Shown piece after piece: positions 16,815 to 25,719 of a stretch of DNA of 64,000 nucleotides; position 1 is the stretch's first letter, and each line of letters starts with the position of its first letter. The stretch spans positions 62,001 through 126,000 of the forward strand of contig NZ_LR597503.1 in the NCBI RefSeq assembly GCF_902150035.1. Direction: 5' to 3'. A program made the translations under genes and the position numbers. This DNA is from Enorma burkinafasonensis. Its GTDB lineage: Bacteria > Actinomycetota > Coriobacteriia > Coriobacteriales > Coriobacteriaceae. The notes under the pieces were generated by a model. That model saw only the letters and a program-made list of their open reading frames with translations, made no database searches and had not been told where the DNA came from.

Positions 16815-18866
16815 ATGCGCAAGTTCAAGACGGAGAGCAAGAAGCTCCTCGACCTCATGATCAACTCCATCTACACCAACAAGGAGATCTTCCTGCGCGA
16901 GCTCATCTCCAACGCGTCGGACGCCGTGGACAAGCTCAACTTCAAGAGCCTCACGGACGACTCGCTCGGCGTCAAGCAGGACGACCTCGCGATCCGCGTG
17001 AGCTTCGATAGGGACGCGCGCACCATCACGGTCTCCGACAACGGCATCGGCATGACGGCCGACGAGCTCGAGCGCAACCTGGGCACCATCGCGCACTCCG
17101 GCTCCGAGGAGTTCAAGGAGGCCAACGCCCAGAGCCAGGGCGACGCCGTGGACATCATCGGCCAGTTCGGCGTGGGCTTCTACTCCGCCTTCATGGTCGC
17201 CAAGAAGGTGCGCGTGGTGAGCCGCGCCTACGGCGAGGACGAGGCGCACGCCTGGGAGTCCGACGGCCTGGAGGGCTACACCATCGAGAGCGGCGAGCGC
17301 GCCGAGCACGGCACCGACGTCATCCTCACGCTGCGCGACAACGAGCCCGCGAAGCCGACGCAGCCCGGCGAGCCCGCGGAGCCGGGCGAGAACTACGACC
17401 GCTTCCTCTCCGAGTGGGAGCTCAAAGAGCTCATCCGCCGCTATAGCAACTACGTGCGCTACCCGATCCAGATGATGGTCACCAAGAGCCGCCAGAAGCC
17501 CAAGCCGGAGGACGCGGGCGACGACTACAAGCCCGAGTACGAGGACTACCGGGAGCTCGAGACCATCAACTCCATGACGCCCATCTGGAAGAAGCGCGCA
17601 AGCGAGGTCGAGCAGTCCGACTACGACGAGTTCTACAAGAGCACCTTCCACGACTTCGAGGCACCCGCGCGCACGGTGAGCTTCCACGCCGAGGGCCAGC
17701 TCGAGTACGACGCGCTGCTGTTCATCCCCGGCCGCGCGCCCTTCGACCTCTACAGCAAAGACTACGAGAAGGGGCTCGCGCTCTACAGCTCCAACGTCAT
17801 GATCCAGGAGAAGTGCGCCGAGCTTCTGCCCGACTACTACAACTTCGTGCGCGGCATCGTCGACTCCGCCGACGTCTCGCTCAACATCAGCCGCGAGACG
17901 CTGCAGCACGACCGTCAGCTCCATGCCATCGCGCGCCGCATCGAGAAGCGCATCACGAGCGAGCTCGGCTCCATGCGCGACGACGACCGCGCGGCCTACG
18001 AGAAGTTCTTCGAGAACTTCGGCCGCGGGCTCAAGTACGGCATCTACGCGAGCTACGGCATGAAGGCCGACGACCTCGCTGACCTGCTGCTGTTCTGGAG
18101 CGCGCGCGAGCAGAAGATGGTCACGCTCGCCGAGTACGCCCGCGCCATGTCAGAGGGCCAGAAGGCGATCTATTACGCGGCCGGCGACGACCGCGACCGC
18201 CTCGCGAAGATGCCCGTCGTGACGGGCGTGCTCGCGCGCGGCTACGACGTGTTGCTCTGCACGCAGGACGTCGACGAGTTCACGTTCCAGGCCATGCGCG
18301 AGTACGTGGCGCGCGACATGCCGAAAGTCTATGAGGACGAGGCTGCGCGCGAGGCGGCAGAGAAGGCCGTGGCCGACGGCGCCGAGCCCGAGACCGAGGA
18401 CCGTCACCTCGAGCTCAAGAACGTCGCGTCGGGTGACCTCGACCTCGCGACCGAGGACGAGAAGCGGGAGGCCGAGGAGGCCTCGAAGGAGCACGCCGAC
18501 CTCTTCGAGGCGCTGAAGGAGGCGCTCGGCGACAAGGTCGAGAAGGTCGCGGTCTCATCGCGTCTGGTGGACGAGGGCGGCGCGCCCGCGTGCATCTCGA
18601 CGGAGGGCCCGCTTTCGCTCGAGATGGAGAAGGTCCTGAAGCGCGGCCCCGAGGCCGATACCGAGGACCTGCCCCGCAGCCAGCGCGTGCTCGAGCTCAA
18701 CGCCAAGCACCCCGTCTTCGCGAAGCTCGTCGCGGCGCAGGAGGCGGGCGATACCGAGAAGCTCGGCCTGTACGCGGGGCTCCTCTACGACCAGGCGCTC
18801 CTCGTCGAGGGCATCCTGCCCGAGGATCCCGTCGCCTTCGTGCAGAGCGTCTGCGAGCTCATGTAG
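16815..18866 (+). CDS. htpG: Molecular chaperone HtpG (Hsp90)
   Basis: 683 aa. The N-terminal ATPase has ELISNASDA, DNGIGM and GQFGVGFYSAFMV; the middle domain has NISRETLQ; the C-terminal dimerisation domain follows. A low-complexity Pro/Glu insert (residues about 178-194, KPTQPGEPAEPGE) follows the ATPase domain, where other Hsp90 proteins have a linker. The ATG at 16815 follows GGGAAGGA and begins the conserved RKFKTES. No CIRCE or HAIR element is seen upstream in the 241-bp gap. Confidence 0.97.
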   Translation: MRKFKTESKKLLDLMINSIYTNKEIFLRELISNASDAVDKLNFKSLTDDSLGVKQDDLAIRVSFDRDARTITVSDNGIGMTADELERNLGTIAHSGSEEFKEANAQSQGDAVDIIGQFGVGFYSAFMVAKKVRVVSRAYGEDEAHAWESDGLEGYTIESGERAEHGTDVILTLRDNEPAKPTQPGEPAEPGENYDRFLSEWELKELIRRYSNYVRYPIQMMVTKSRQKPKPEDAGDDYKPEYEDYRELETINSMTPIWKKRASEVEQSDYDEFYKSTFHDFEAPARTVSFHAEGQLEYDALLFIPGRAPFDLYSKDYEKGLALYSSNVMIQEKCAELLPDYYNFVRGIVDSADVSLNISRETLQHDRQLHAIARRIEKRITSELGSMRDDDRAAYEKFFENFGRGLKYGIYASYGMKADDLADLLLFWSAREQKMVTLAEYARAMSEGQKAIYYAAGDDRDRLAKMPVVTGVLARGYDVLLCTQDVDEFTFQAMREYVARDMPKVYEDEAAREAAEKAVADGAEPETEDRHLELKNVASGDLDLATEDEKREAEEASKEHADLFEALKEALGDKVEKVAVSSRLVDEGGAPACISTEGPLSLEMEKVLKRGPEADTEDLPRSQRVLELNAKHPVFAKLVAAQEAGDTEKLGLYAGLLYDQALLVEGILPEDPVAFVQSVCELM

Positions 18867-18900
18867 CCGCAGGATAGGCCGATATTCGTCTTAGGATAGG

Positions 18901-18930
18901 GAGCGAGCGTTCTGCAAAGGGCGCTCGCTC
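18901..18930. terminator. Hairpin after htpG
   Basis: GAGCGAGCG (18901-18909) pairs with CGCTCGCTC (18922-18930), loop 12 bases, 34 bases past the htpG stop. There is no T-run, so it is either a weak terminator or an mRNA 3' end stabiliser. Confidence 0.45.
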
Positions 18931-19000
18931 AATGTCTCGAGCTCGCCGTTCCAGGTGCGGTTGAGGTTCACGCGCTGATCTTGAGAGCGATTGGTGGGGA

Positions 19001-19117
19001 CGAGGAGGCCAGATCTCTGTGTCGGGGGGAAGGAGAAATGGTTCGCACGTTGGGCTGTTTGCAATGGTGACCATGTGCAAGCTGCGTCTCTGGAAGAAAG
19101 CATGCGCGGCCTCCTCG
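19001..19117. repeat. Inverted-repeat cassette, 97-bp interior (divergent member)
   Basis: CGAGGAGGCC (19001-19010) pairs with GGCCTCCTCG (19108-19117); pairing resumes imperfectly outside through GGTGG/CCACC. The interior is 97 bp, matching the spacing of the ACCTG cassettes elsewhere in the window, but no central ACCTG is present. It lies in the 378-bp gap between the convergent htpG and Nudix-Vsr genes. The same gap also holds a second hairpin (TTATGTCCG at 19172-19180 with CGGACATAA at 19190-19198). No gene is seen. Confidence 0.45.
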
Positions 19118-19244
19118 CTCAACCACCTAGGTAGCGACACGGGGTGCTGCTCTCCCGTTCGCTTGTGACCATTATGTCCGCCGCGGCACCGGACATAACA
19201 TAAGAATGGCTTAATCTGCTTTGAAGCCATGATGAAACCGCTGG

Positions 19245-20177
19245 TCAACGACGCTTTTCGGCAGCACGCACCTCACGTATGACGCGTTCCATGGTCTCGT
19301 TGACGCGGTCGCGCTTGAGCTCGCACTCCCAGATGGTGATCGCGGTCCAGCCCTGCTCGGCGAGCTCGGCGAGGGCGCGGGCGTCGCGCTCGACGTTGCG
19401 GCGGAACTTCGCCTCCCAGAACTCCGTGTTGCGCTTGGGCGTCGAGGGGTGGCAGTGCGGGCAGCGGTGCCAGAAGCAGCCGTTCACGAAGATGGCGACC
19501 TTGCGGCCGGGGAAGGCGATGTCGGGGCGACCGGGCGCCTTCTTCCACTGCAGGCGGTAGCCCGTGAGGCCCGCAGCGCGCAGGCGCTGCCGCACGAGAA
19601 GCTCCGGCTTGGTGTCCGCGCGCTTGTTGCCCTGCATGGACTTGCGGATGGCGGCGCGGCGGCGCACCAGCTCGGTCTCGTCGGCCGAGAGGTCGGCGGT
19701 GTCGATCTTCTCCAGGAGTTTTGACCTTTTGCGGCCCGCTGCCGGCTGCCCGTCCTCGGCATCCGCCCCATCGGCGGGAGAGGCCGCGGCGAGCGCGCGG
19801 ACCAGCTCGATGTCGGCGGGCATCCACGTGAGCTTGGCGAGCGAGGCGCGCTCGACCCAGCGGAGCTCGAGCTGCCGGTCGGAGCGCCGGGGCTCGTCGC
19901 CCTCGGCGATGCGGCAGAGGAAGCATTCCATGGAGAGGTGGAAGTCCTCGTAGTCGTACTCCACCGTGTAGAAGTCGCGCAGGTCGCAGATGCGCACCTG
20001 CAGTTCCTCGGCGAGCTCGCGCCGGCAGGCGTCGCGGGCGGTCTCGCCGCGCTCCACCTTGCCGCCGGGGAACTCCCAGAGGCCTGCCATCTCGCCGTAG
20101 CCGCGCTGGACGGCGAGCACGCGGTCGGATCCGTCGCCCGCCTTGATGATGCCGGCTGCCACGTGAACCGTACGCAT
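19245..20177 (-). CDS. Nudix hydrolase fused to Vsr-type endonuclease
   Basis: 310 aa in one uninterrupted frame. Residues 1-130 are a MutT/CTP-pyrophosphohydrolase-like Nudix domain with a full Nudix box at 38-60 (GGKVERGET to REL-x-EEL). A 40-residue charged linker follows. Residues 172-310 are a very-short-patch repair endonuclease: GRPDI with the catalytic Asp219, GCFWHRCPHC (Cys234, His237), TEFWEAKFRRNVERD and IWEC (Cys285). Vsr nicks T:G mismatches from deaminated 5-methylcytosine; MutT-type Nudix proteins cleanse oxidised nucleotides. No cytosine methyltransferase is in the window. Start ATG at 20177 has GAGGAGGG upstream. Confidence 0.85.
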   Translation of the reverse strand: MRTVHVAAGIIKAGDGSDRVLAVQRGYGEMAGLWEFPGGKVERGETARDACRRELAEELQVRICDLRDFYTVEYDYEDFHLSMECFLCRIAEGDEPRRSDRQLELRWVERASLAKLTWMPADIELVRALAAASPADGADAEDGQPAAGRKRSKLLEKIDTADLSADETELVRRRAAIRKSMQGNKRADTKPELLVRQRLRAAGLTGYRLQWKKAPGRPDIAFPGRKVAIFVNGCFWHRCPHCHPSTPKRNTEFWEAKFRRNVERDARALAELAEQGWTAITIWECELKRDRVNETMERVIREVRAAEKRR

Positions 20178-20408
20178 GGGCCCTCCTCTCGCCTGTACCG
20201 CGCGCCGTCGTTTCACGACAAGCAAGCATATCAGATCGCGCACCTTACGAATTTGCAAGCCAACTGTAAGCCAAATCGATGGCTGCCCGCGGCCCGTCTT
20301 GCGACGATAGGGTTGCGAGCGGTGCGGCGTCCCCGACCGCGTCCGTCCACGCCCCGGCCGCACCCGCTCGCGCACGAGGTAAGCTAGGGCACAGGGAAAG
20401 GACCTAAG

Positions 20409-21269
20409 ATGCCAGTGAATTCCAAGACATTCGCCCACTTCGCGCCGGGAGCCGCGCCCGCCGCGCCCGCAGGTGCGCAGCAGGGCGTACCCGCGGGCAC
20501 CGCCGCGCCGGTGCTCGACGTGCGCCACATCGAGAAGGTCTACGGCAGCCGCAACAACGTGACGCATGCCCTGCGCGACGTCTCGTTCACCGTCGAGCGC
20601 GGTGAGTTCGTGGGCATCATGGGCGCCTCCGGCTCGGGCAAGTCGACGCTGCTCAACTGCGTCTCGACGATCGACGCGGTCACGAGCGGCAGCGTCCTCG
20701 TGAACGGTGAGGACATCACGCGCCTGAAGTCGCAGAAGCTCACCCGCTTCCGCCGCGAGCAGCTGGGCTTCATCTTCCAGGACTCCAACCTGCTCGACAC
20801 GCTCACCGCGCGCGAGAACATCGCCCTGCCGCTCACCATCAGCCGCGTGGCGCCCAAGGAGACCCTGCGCCGCGTTGACGAGGTCGCCGGCCGCCTGGGC
20901 ATCCGCGACACGCTCGCCAAGTACCCCTACCAGCTCTCGGGCGGTCAGCAGCAGCGCGTCGCCGCCGCCCGCGCGCTGGTGACCGACCCCGCCGTCATCA
21001 TGGCCGACGAGCCCACGGGCGCCCTCGACTCAAAGAACGCGCGCCTTCTGCTCGAGTGCCTCGAGACCATGAACCAGAGCCTCAAGGCGACCGTGCTCAT
21101 GGTCACGCACGACAGCTTCGCCGCGAGCTACACGCACCGCGTGCTCTTCATCCGCGACGGCCGCATCTTCACCGAGCTGCGCCGCGGCGGCTCCTCGCGC
21201 CAGGACTTCTTCGACCGCATCATGGAGGTCGTGGCCATGATGGGCGGGGAGGGTTCCGATGCTCTGTAA
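20409..21269 (+). CDS. BceA-type ABC transporter ATP-binding protein
   Basis: 286 aa. After a 35-residue Ala/Pro-rich leader come Walker A GASGSGKST, the Q-loop, signature LSGGQQQR, Walker [13 protein letters not shown] and the H-loop MVTHD. It belongs to the MacB/BceA family that pairs with a single FtsX-type permease, encoded next with an 11-base overlap. Such pairs commonly confer resistance to, or sense, peptide antibiotics; here no two-component system is adjacent, so the role is open. Ribosome binding site GGGAAAGGA. Confidence 0.92.
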   Translation: MPVNSKTFAHFAPGAAPAAPAGAQQGVPAGTAAPVLDVRHIEKVYGSRNNVTHALRDVSFTVERGEFVGIMGASGSGKSTLLNCVSTIDAVTSGSVLVNGEDITRLKSQKLTRFRREQLGFIFQDSNLLDTLTARENIALPLTISRVAPKETLRRVDEVAGRLGIRDTLAKYPYQLSGGQQQRVAAARALVTDPAVIMADEPTGALDSKNARLLLECLETMNQSLKATVLMVTHDSFAASYTHRVLFIRDGRIFTELRRGGSSRQDFFDRIMEVVAMMGGEGSDAL

Positions 21270-23457
21270 GATTGCGCTCGGCAACGTGCGCCGTGCGGGC
21301 AGGGACTATCTGGTCTACCTGCTCACGCTCACGCTCGCCGTCACGGTGTTCTACGCGTTCAACACCATCTCCGTCCAGGTGGACATCGCGGGCGTCTCCG
21401 AGCAGAACGCCGGCATGGGCGAGACGCTCGGCGGCATCATCTCCGGCCTCACGGTGTTTCTGGGCTTCGTGATGGGCTTTCTCATGGTGTACGCCAACAA
21501 CTTCATCATGAGGCGCCGCAAGAAGGAGTTCGGTCTGTACCAGGTGCTCGGCATGAGCCGCTGGCAGGTGGCGCGCATCATGGCCATGGAGACGCTCTTC
21601 GTGTCGCTCGCCGCCCTGGTGCTGGGCGTGCTGTGCGGGCTCGGGCTCTCGTGGCTCATGGTGTTCTTCACGGCGGGCATCTTCAAGACGCAGATCGCCG
21701 ACTTCCACTTCTTCTTCTCGATGAGCGCCTTCGTGCTCACGGTCGGCTGCCTCGTGGCGATCTTCCTGGTGACGCTCGTCTTCAACCTGCGCGTGGTGGC
21801 GCGGGCGAAGATCATCGACCTCATGAGCGCCAGCCGCAAGAACGAGACGGTGCGCGTGCGCAACCCGTGGCTCTCCGCCGTGGTGTTCGTGGTGGGCGCC
21901 GTCGCCATCGCGGTCGCGTACGCGCGCCTGCTGCACGACGGCCTGCCCTATGACGGCTCGGCTGACGGCATGACGAACTTCCTGGTCACGACCGTCACCG
22001 TCGTGGTGGGCACGATCCTTCTCTTCTTCGGGCTCTCGGGCTTTTTGCTCAAGGTGCTCCAGGCGGCGCGCGGACTCTACTGGCGCGGTCTCAACATGGT
22101 GACGCTCAGGCAGCTCGCGGCCAAGGTGAACACCGTGAGCTTCTCGATGGCCATGATCGCGATGATCCTCTTTCTGGCGATCACCTCTGTCACGGCGGGC
22201 ATGTCGCTCGCGGGCGTGATGAACGAGAACGTCGAGCACGGCACGCCGGCGGACTACTCGCGCATCGTCACGTACATCGGCGAGCGCTCGGCGGCGGAGA
22301 TGAACGCCATGGAGGAGCAGAACGGCACGGGCGCGCGCTACGCGCTGGCGACCGAGCCCATCGACGTGCTCGAGGCGAGCGCGCTCGACACCATCGATCC
22401 CGACGGGGCGGACGCGCGCCCGTTCGACCTGGCGTCGATCATCGGCCGCTCCGTGCAGCTGGACGTGTACGATTCCACGCCGGTGGGCCAGAGCGTGCCG
22501 CTCGTGACGCTGAACGGCCTGTGCGAGGCCGTCGGCATGCCGTTGCCGGCGGGCACGGAGTCGGCCGACGTGACTGGCCTGGGGCTCGGCGTCGCGAAGG
22601 AAAGCGACTACAACCGCTACCTGCGCTATCGCGGGCTCGACGAGGTCGACCTGGGCGAGGACGGCTACCTCATCACGTCCGACATGGGCGCCTCGGTGAA
22701 CGATGTCTACAACGCGGTCATGGCCGATGGCGTGACGATCGATATCGCCGGACGTGTGTTGCATCCGGTGGCCGATGCGGTGGACCCGGAGGCGAGCGTG
22801 TTCCAGAACGCGATGATGGGCATGAACTCCGGTGTGGTCGTGGTGCCCGATGAGCTGGTGGAAAAGGCGGAGCTTCCGCTCTATTGGAGCTATTTCTTGG
22901 GCGACTACGCAGATGGCGTCTCGACCGAGGAGGGCGACGCCTACGTGAGCGCGCACCGCCGCTACGGCGACCTCACGGATGGTGACGGCGCGGTCGTGGC
23001 GCTCTGGGGCATGGAGGCGACCCGCACCTCGACCTACGAGAGCGTTGACTCCATGAACGGCCTCATCTCGTATCTGGCCATCTACATCGGCTTCGTGCTC
23101 GTGGTTGCGTGCGCCGCGATCGTGACGATCCAGCAGCTATCGGGCGTGGCCGATGCGAGCGGCAACTACCGCATCCTCTCCGAGCTGGGCACCGAGCGCC
23201 GCGACATCGCGCATTCCGTGCTCGCGCAGCAGACGGTGTTCTTCGTGTTCCCGCTCGTGCTGGGCATCGCGCACTCGTGCGTGGCGCTCTCGGTGATCAT
23301 CGACCTCGTCGAGCTCTTCGGCGGGTTCTCGATCGGCGGGGCGGTGGGCTTCACGGCGCTCATCTTCGTGGTGGCCTACGGCGGGTACTTCTTCGTGACC
23401 TACCTCATGAGCAAGGGTATCGTCGGCGAGGTGGTGCGCGTGCGCAACAGCCACTAG
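21259..23457 (+). CDS. BceB-type FtsX-domain ABC permease
   Basis: 732 aa with about ten membrane segments: one near residues 18-38, a block of three between about 50 and 175, two near 205-270, a large soluble extracellular region (about 310-590), and three C-terminal segments. FtsX motifs are present (FIMRRRKKEFGLYQVLGMSRWQ; ILSELGTERRDI). This topology is that of BceB-like permeases. The start overlaps the ATPase gene, so translation is coupled. A perfect hairpin follows 26 bases downstream. Substrate unknown. Confidence 0.9.
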   Translation: MLCKIALGNVRRAGRDYLVYLLTLTLAVTVFYAFNTISVQVDIAGVSEQNAGMGETLGGIISGLTVFLGFVMGFLMVYANNFIMRRRKKEFGLYQVLGMSRWQVARIMAMETLFVSLAALVLGVLCGLGLSWLMVFFTAGIFKTQIADFHFFFSMSAFVLTVGCLVAIFLVTLVFNLRVVARAKIIDLMSASRKNETVRVRNPWLSAVVFVVGAVAIAVAYARLLHDGLPYDGSADGMTNFLVTTVTVVVGTILLFFGLSGFLLKVLQAARGLYWRGLNMVTLRQLAAKVNTVSFSMAMIAMILFLAITSVTAGMSLAGVMNENVEHGTPADYSRIVTYIGERSAAEMNAMEEQNGTGARYALATEPIDVLEASALDTIDPDGADARPFDLASIIGRSVQLDVYDSTPVGQSVPLVTLNGLCEAVGMPLPAGTESADVTGLGLGVAKESDYNRYLRYRGLDEVDLGEDGYLITSDMGASVNDVYNAVMADGVTIDIAGRVLHPVADAVDPEASVFQNAMMGMNSGVVVVPDELVEKAELPLYWSYFLGDYADGVSTEEGDAYVSAHRRYGDLTDGDGAVVALWGMEATRTSTYESVDSMNGLISYLAIYIGFVLVVACAAIVTIQQLSGVADASGNYRILSELGTERRDIAHSVLAQQTVFFVFPLVLGIAHSCVALSVIIDLVELFGGFSIGGAVGFTALIFVVAYGGYFFVTYLMSKGIVGEVVRVRNSH

Positions 23458-23482
23458 ACCTATCCGGCGCGCTTTAACGGCA

Positions 23483-23512
23483 GACGGCCCGAGGCTTGAG
23501 CCTCGGGCCGTC
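23483..23512. terminator. Strong hairpin between the ABC permease and a convergent small gene
   Basis: GACGGCCCGAGGC and GCCTCGGGCCGTC are fully complementary around TTGA. There is no T-tract. It is followed by a second inverted repeat (CTGCAGAG at 23518-23525, CTCTGCAG at 23548-23555). It probably ends both convergent transcripts. Confidence 0.6.
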
Positions 23513-23570
23513 TCGCGCTGCAGAGGGGAGATGAAGGGAGGGAACTTCTCTGCAGCTTGGGGGCTTCGCG

Positions 23571-23912
23571 CTAGACCGACGCCGCGTAGGGGCGGATCGG
23601 CCAGCTCTGGTATGACGTGAGGTGGGCGTCCTGCGGCGAGGCGCCCGCGGGCGCGTTCCCGGCGTTTGGGGCCGTCGCGTTCGCTTTGCGCAGGAACGCC
23701 TGGTAGGCGCGGCGCAGGTTCGTGCGCTGGTCCTCGGCGCGGCTGCGCGGGGTGCGCATGCGGGTCACGCTTCCCGAGGCGTACGGGTAGACCTTGGGCG
23801 CGCCGGTGCGCACCGAGGCCTCGGCTGCCGTGAAGGGGGCGACGCGATCGCGCGGGCGTTCGGGCCCAGGCTTCGCGTTCTTGTGCGAAAGATGTTTGTG
23901 CGAGCGATGCAT
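23571..23912 (-). CDS. Small basic protein of unknown function
   Basis: 113 aa, rich in Arg, Ala, Pro and His, with no membrane segment. I recognise no family. It begins with a His/Lys cluster (MHRSHKHLSHKN) and ends in a hydrophobic SYQSWPIRPYAASV. Codon third positions are strongly G/C as in the neighbouring genes, and GGGAG lies 8-9 bases before the ATG, which supports real coding. An overlapping opposite-strand frame shows less convincing composition. It converges with the ABC permease. Confidence 0.55.
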   Translation of the reverse strand: MHRSHKHLSHKNAKPGPERPRDRVAPFTAAEASVRTGAPKVYPYASGSVTRMRTPRSRAEDQRTNLRRAYQAFLRKANATAPNAGNAPAGASPQDAHLTSYQSWPIRPYAASV

Positions 23913-24076
23913 ACGATGTGCTCCCGTTCTGTGTCGCCGGCGTCGCGCCTCGTGCGGTGCCCAGCCGGCGGTCGTGTATCGAATGCCATTGGATATGTAC
24001 CTCGCGGGCGCAGATTTAGTCTGCGTTCACGACGAACACACGGATTTCGGGGCGTCCCTTCGGGCGCATTGCAAAC

Positions 24077-24213
24077 TCGTTGCGGAATTCGGTGTGAGAA
24101 ACGGCGCGGTACGGGATAGCTCCCATACCGCGCCGTGATTACCTGGGGTTTTGTTGAGCGCAAAATGGGCTTGCGGGCACCAGCGGAGAAGTTCGCACCG
24201 AATACCGCAACGA
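24077..24213. repeat. Inverted-repeat cassette with central ACCTG (member G)
   Basis: Arms of 21 nt at 24077-24097 (TCGTTGCGG-A-ATTCGGTGTGA) and 24193-24213 match at 19 of 21 positions; GCGCATT pairing continues outside after a short bulge. The interior is 95 bp with ACCTG at 24141-24145, 43 bases from the left arm. The left half holds a 16-bp hairpin (24101-24116 with 24121-24136, one G-T pair); the right half holds CGCAA/TTGCG. It occupies the 361-bp gap between two minus-strand genes; no gene is seen there. Confidence 0.7.
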
Positions 24214-24273
24214 ATGCGCGGGGCTCGGTGCGCAAGGCCCCCTTGCCCGCCCGTGCTTCGCGGCAGAGTGCCG

Positions 24274-24462
24274 CTACGCCCCGCGTTCCTTGCCCGCCTC
24301 ATCGGCGCTTTCGTTCTTGGGTAGCCGTCCCGCGCGCTTCAGGGCGTCGCGCAAGATCCATTCCGCCTGGCCGTTGGCGCTGCGCATCTCGTCATCTGCC
24401 CAGCGCTGGACGGCCTCCCAGATCTTGGGATCGATGCGAAGCGGATACTGTTTGCGTGCCAT
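24274..24462 (-). CDS. Arc-like ribbon-helix-helix DNA-binding protein
   Basis: 62 aa. MARKQYPLRIDPKIWEAVQRWADDE, with a second helix through AEWILRDALKRAGRL, is a small ribbon-helix-helix fold: basic beta strand, then two helices. It probably dimerises and binds DNA. It follows the SPFH gene on the same strand, 96 bases away. Upstream of its start are a TTACGTAA palindrome (24475-24482) and AAACCG-CAC-CGGTTT (24482-24496), possible self-operators. No ribosome binding site is evident. It may act as a regulator or orphan antitoxin; there is no toxin beside it. Confidence 0.75.
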   Translation of the reverse strand: MARKQYPLRIDPKIWEAVQRWADDEMRSANGQAEWILRDALKRAGRLPKNESADEAGKERGA

Positions 24463-24520
24463 GCCATCAACTACTTACGTAAAACCGCACCGGTTTCCAG
24501 GCCAGCTCGTGGTGAGCTCT

Positions 24521-24550
24521 GGCGGCGCGGAAAGCGATCTCCGCGCCGCC
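24521..24550. terminator. Hairpin after the SPFH gene
   Basis: GGCGGCGCGGA pairs perfectly with TCCGCGCCGCC around an 8-base loop, 9 bases past the SPFH stop. There is no T-tract. It probably attenuates read-through into the ribbon-helix-helix gene. Confidence 0.55.
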
Positions 24551-24558
24551 CGGGAAGT

Positions 24559-25593
24559 CTAGTACAGCGAGCCGGCGTTCACGATGGGCTTCGCCTCGGA
24601 CTCGCCGCAGAGCACGACCATGAGGTTCGAGGCCATCTGCGCCTTGCGCTCCTCGTCGAGGTCGATCTTGCCGTGCTGGCCGAGCTCGTCGACGGCCATC
24701 TCCACCATGGTGACCGCGCCCTCGACGATCTTCTTGCGCGCGGCGATGACGGCCTCGGCCTGCTGGCGGCGCAGCATCGCCTGGGCGATCTCGGGGGCGT
24801 AGGCGAGGTGCGTCAGGCGCGCGTCATCGATGGCGACGCCGGCGGTCGCGAGGCGCTGCGTGAGCTCGTGCTTGAGCGCGGTCGAGACCTCCTCGATGTT
24901 CGAGCGCAGCGTGATGGAGTCCATGGAGTCGCTCGAGTCCTCGGCGTGGTCGTAGGCGTAGATGCTCGCCACGTGGCGGAGCGCCGTCTCGGCCTGCGTG
25001 GCCACGAACTGCTCGTAGTTGTCGACGTCGAAGAGGGCCTTCGCGGTATCGGCCACGTGCCACACCACGACATTGGCGATCTCGATGGGGTTGCCCATCT
25101 TGTCGTTGACCTTCAGGATCTCACCGTTCAACGTGCGGGCGCGGACGGAGATCTTGGTGGAGAGGGCGGATGAGGCCTTGGTCGCGGTCTCGATCTGCTT
25201 GCCGAGCGAGAGGCCAGACTTGCTGATGACCTCGGCCGTGGCGTTTTCCGCGGCGCTGTTGGAGCCCATGGACCGGCTGTAGAACGGGTTCGCCCAGCGG
25301 AAACCCTCGTCGCGCACGGTGCCCTTGTAGTCACCGAAGAGGATGCACACGCGCGCCTGGCCGGGCTGCAGGGTGAAGAATCCGCTGACGGGAATCCAGA
25401 TGAGGCAGAAGGCCGCGATGCTGATGCCGAGGCCCCAGCCGCAAAGCGGGCTGGTGGCGACACCGGCCTCGTCGGCGGAGGCGAGCCCGATGACGCTCCA
25501 GATGAACAGGGCGATGATCGCCACGAAGCCGATGCACACGACGGCGAGCATCCCCCAACCGGATGCGGCCTTGATCTTCTTCTCCACGCTCAT
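24559..25593 (-). CDS. SPFH/band-7 domain membrane protein
   Basis: 344 aa. Two membrane segments lie near residues 15-40 and 52-75, followed by an SPFH domain ([30 protein letters not shown]) and a helical region ending in [15 protein letters not shown] and a regulatory-like tail ([17 protein letters not shown]). SPFH proteins oligomerise on membranes as microdomain scaffolds. The ATG at 25593 has AAAGGAA 6 bases upstream. It sits directly upstream of a ribbon-helix-helix gene. A different SPFH protein is at 61921-62886. Confidence 0.85.
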   Translation of the reverse strand: MSVEKKIKAASGWGMLAVVCIGFVAIIALFIWSVIGLASADEAGVATSPLCGWGLGISIAAFCLIWIPVSGFFTLQPGQARVCILFGDYKGTVRDEGFRWANPFYSRSMGSNSAAENATAEVISKSGLSLGKQIETATKASSALSTKISVRARTLNGEILKVNDKMGNPIEIANVVVWHVADTAKALFDVDNYEQFVATQAETALRHVASIYAYDHAEDSSDSMDSITLRSNIEEVSTALKHELTQRLATAGVAIDDARLTHLAYAPEIAQAMLRRQQAEAVIAARKKIVEGAVTMVEMAVDELGQHGKIDLDEERKAQMASNLMVVLCGESEAKPIVNAGSLY

Positions 25594-25707
25594 GGAAGTT
25601 CCTTTCAAGAACGCGCCCGCGTTTGCGTGACAGCCCGGACGCCGCCCCGTGGTGCTTCGGGAAGGGGCGCTCCCGCACGGATCGCGGCTGCGATTCGATG
25701 ATTGCAT

Positions 25708-25719
25708 TGTGATATCACA
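25708..25719. promoter_or_regulatory. TGTGATATCACA palindrome upstream of the SPFH gene
   Basis: Perfect 12-bp palindrome 114 bases before the SPFH start, between the divergent SPFH and pflB genes. It has the shape of a TGTGA-type CRP/FNR-superfamily half-site pair, but the spacing is tighter than the classical CRP site. The regulator is unknown. Confidence 0.45.

Noticed and set aside
18867-19248. Open frames of 70 and 129 codons downstream of htpG
   Set aside because: They run through hairpins and the 97-bp inverted repeat, have no ribosome binding site, and their codon use is unlike that of genes here.
23622-24235. Overlapping open frames on both strands around the small basic gene and cassette G
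   Set aside because: The frames cross long hairpins, lack ribosome binding sites and have poorer codon bias than the 23571-23912 frame.
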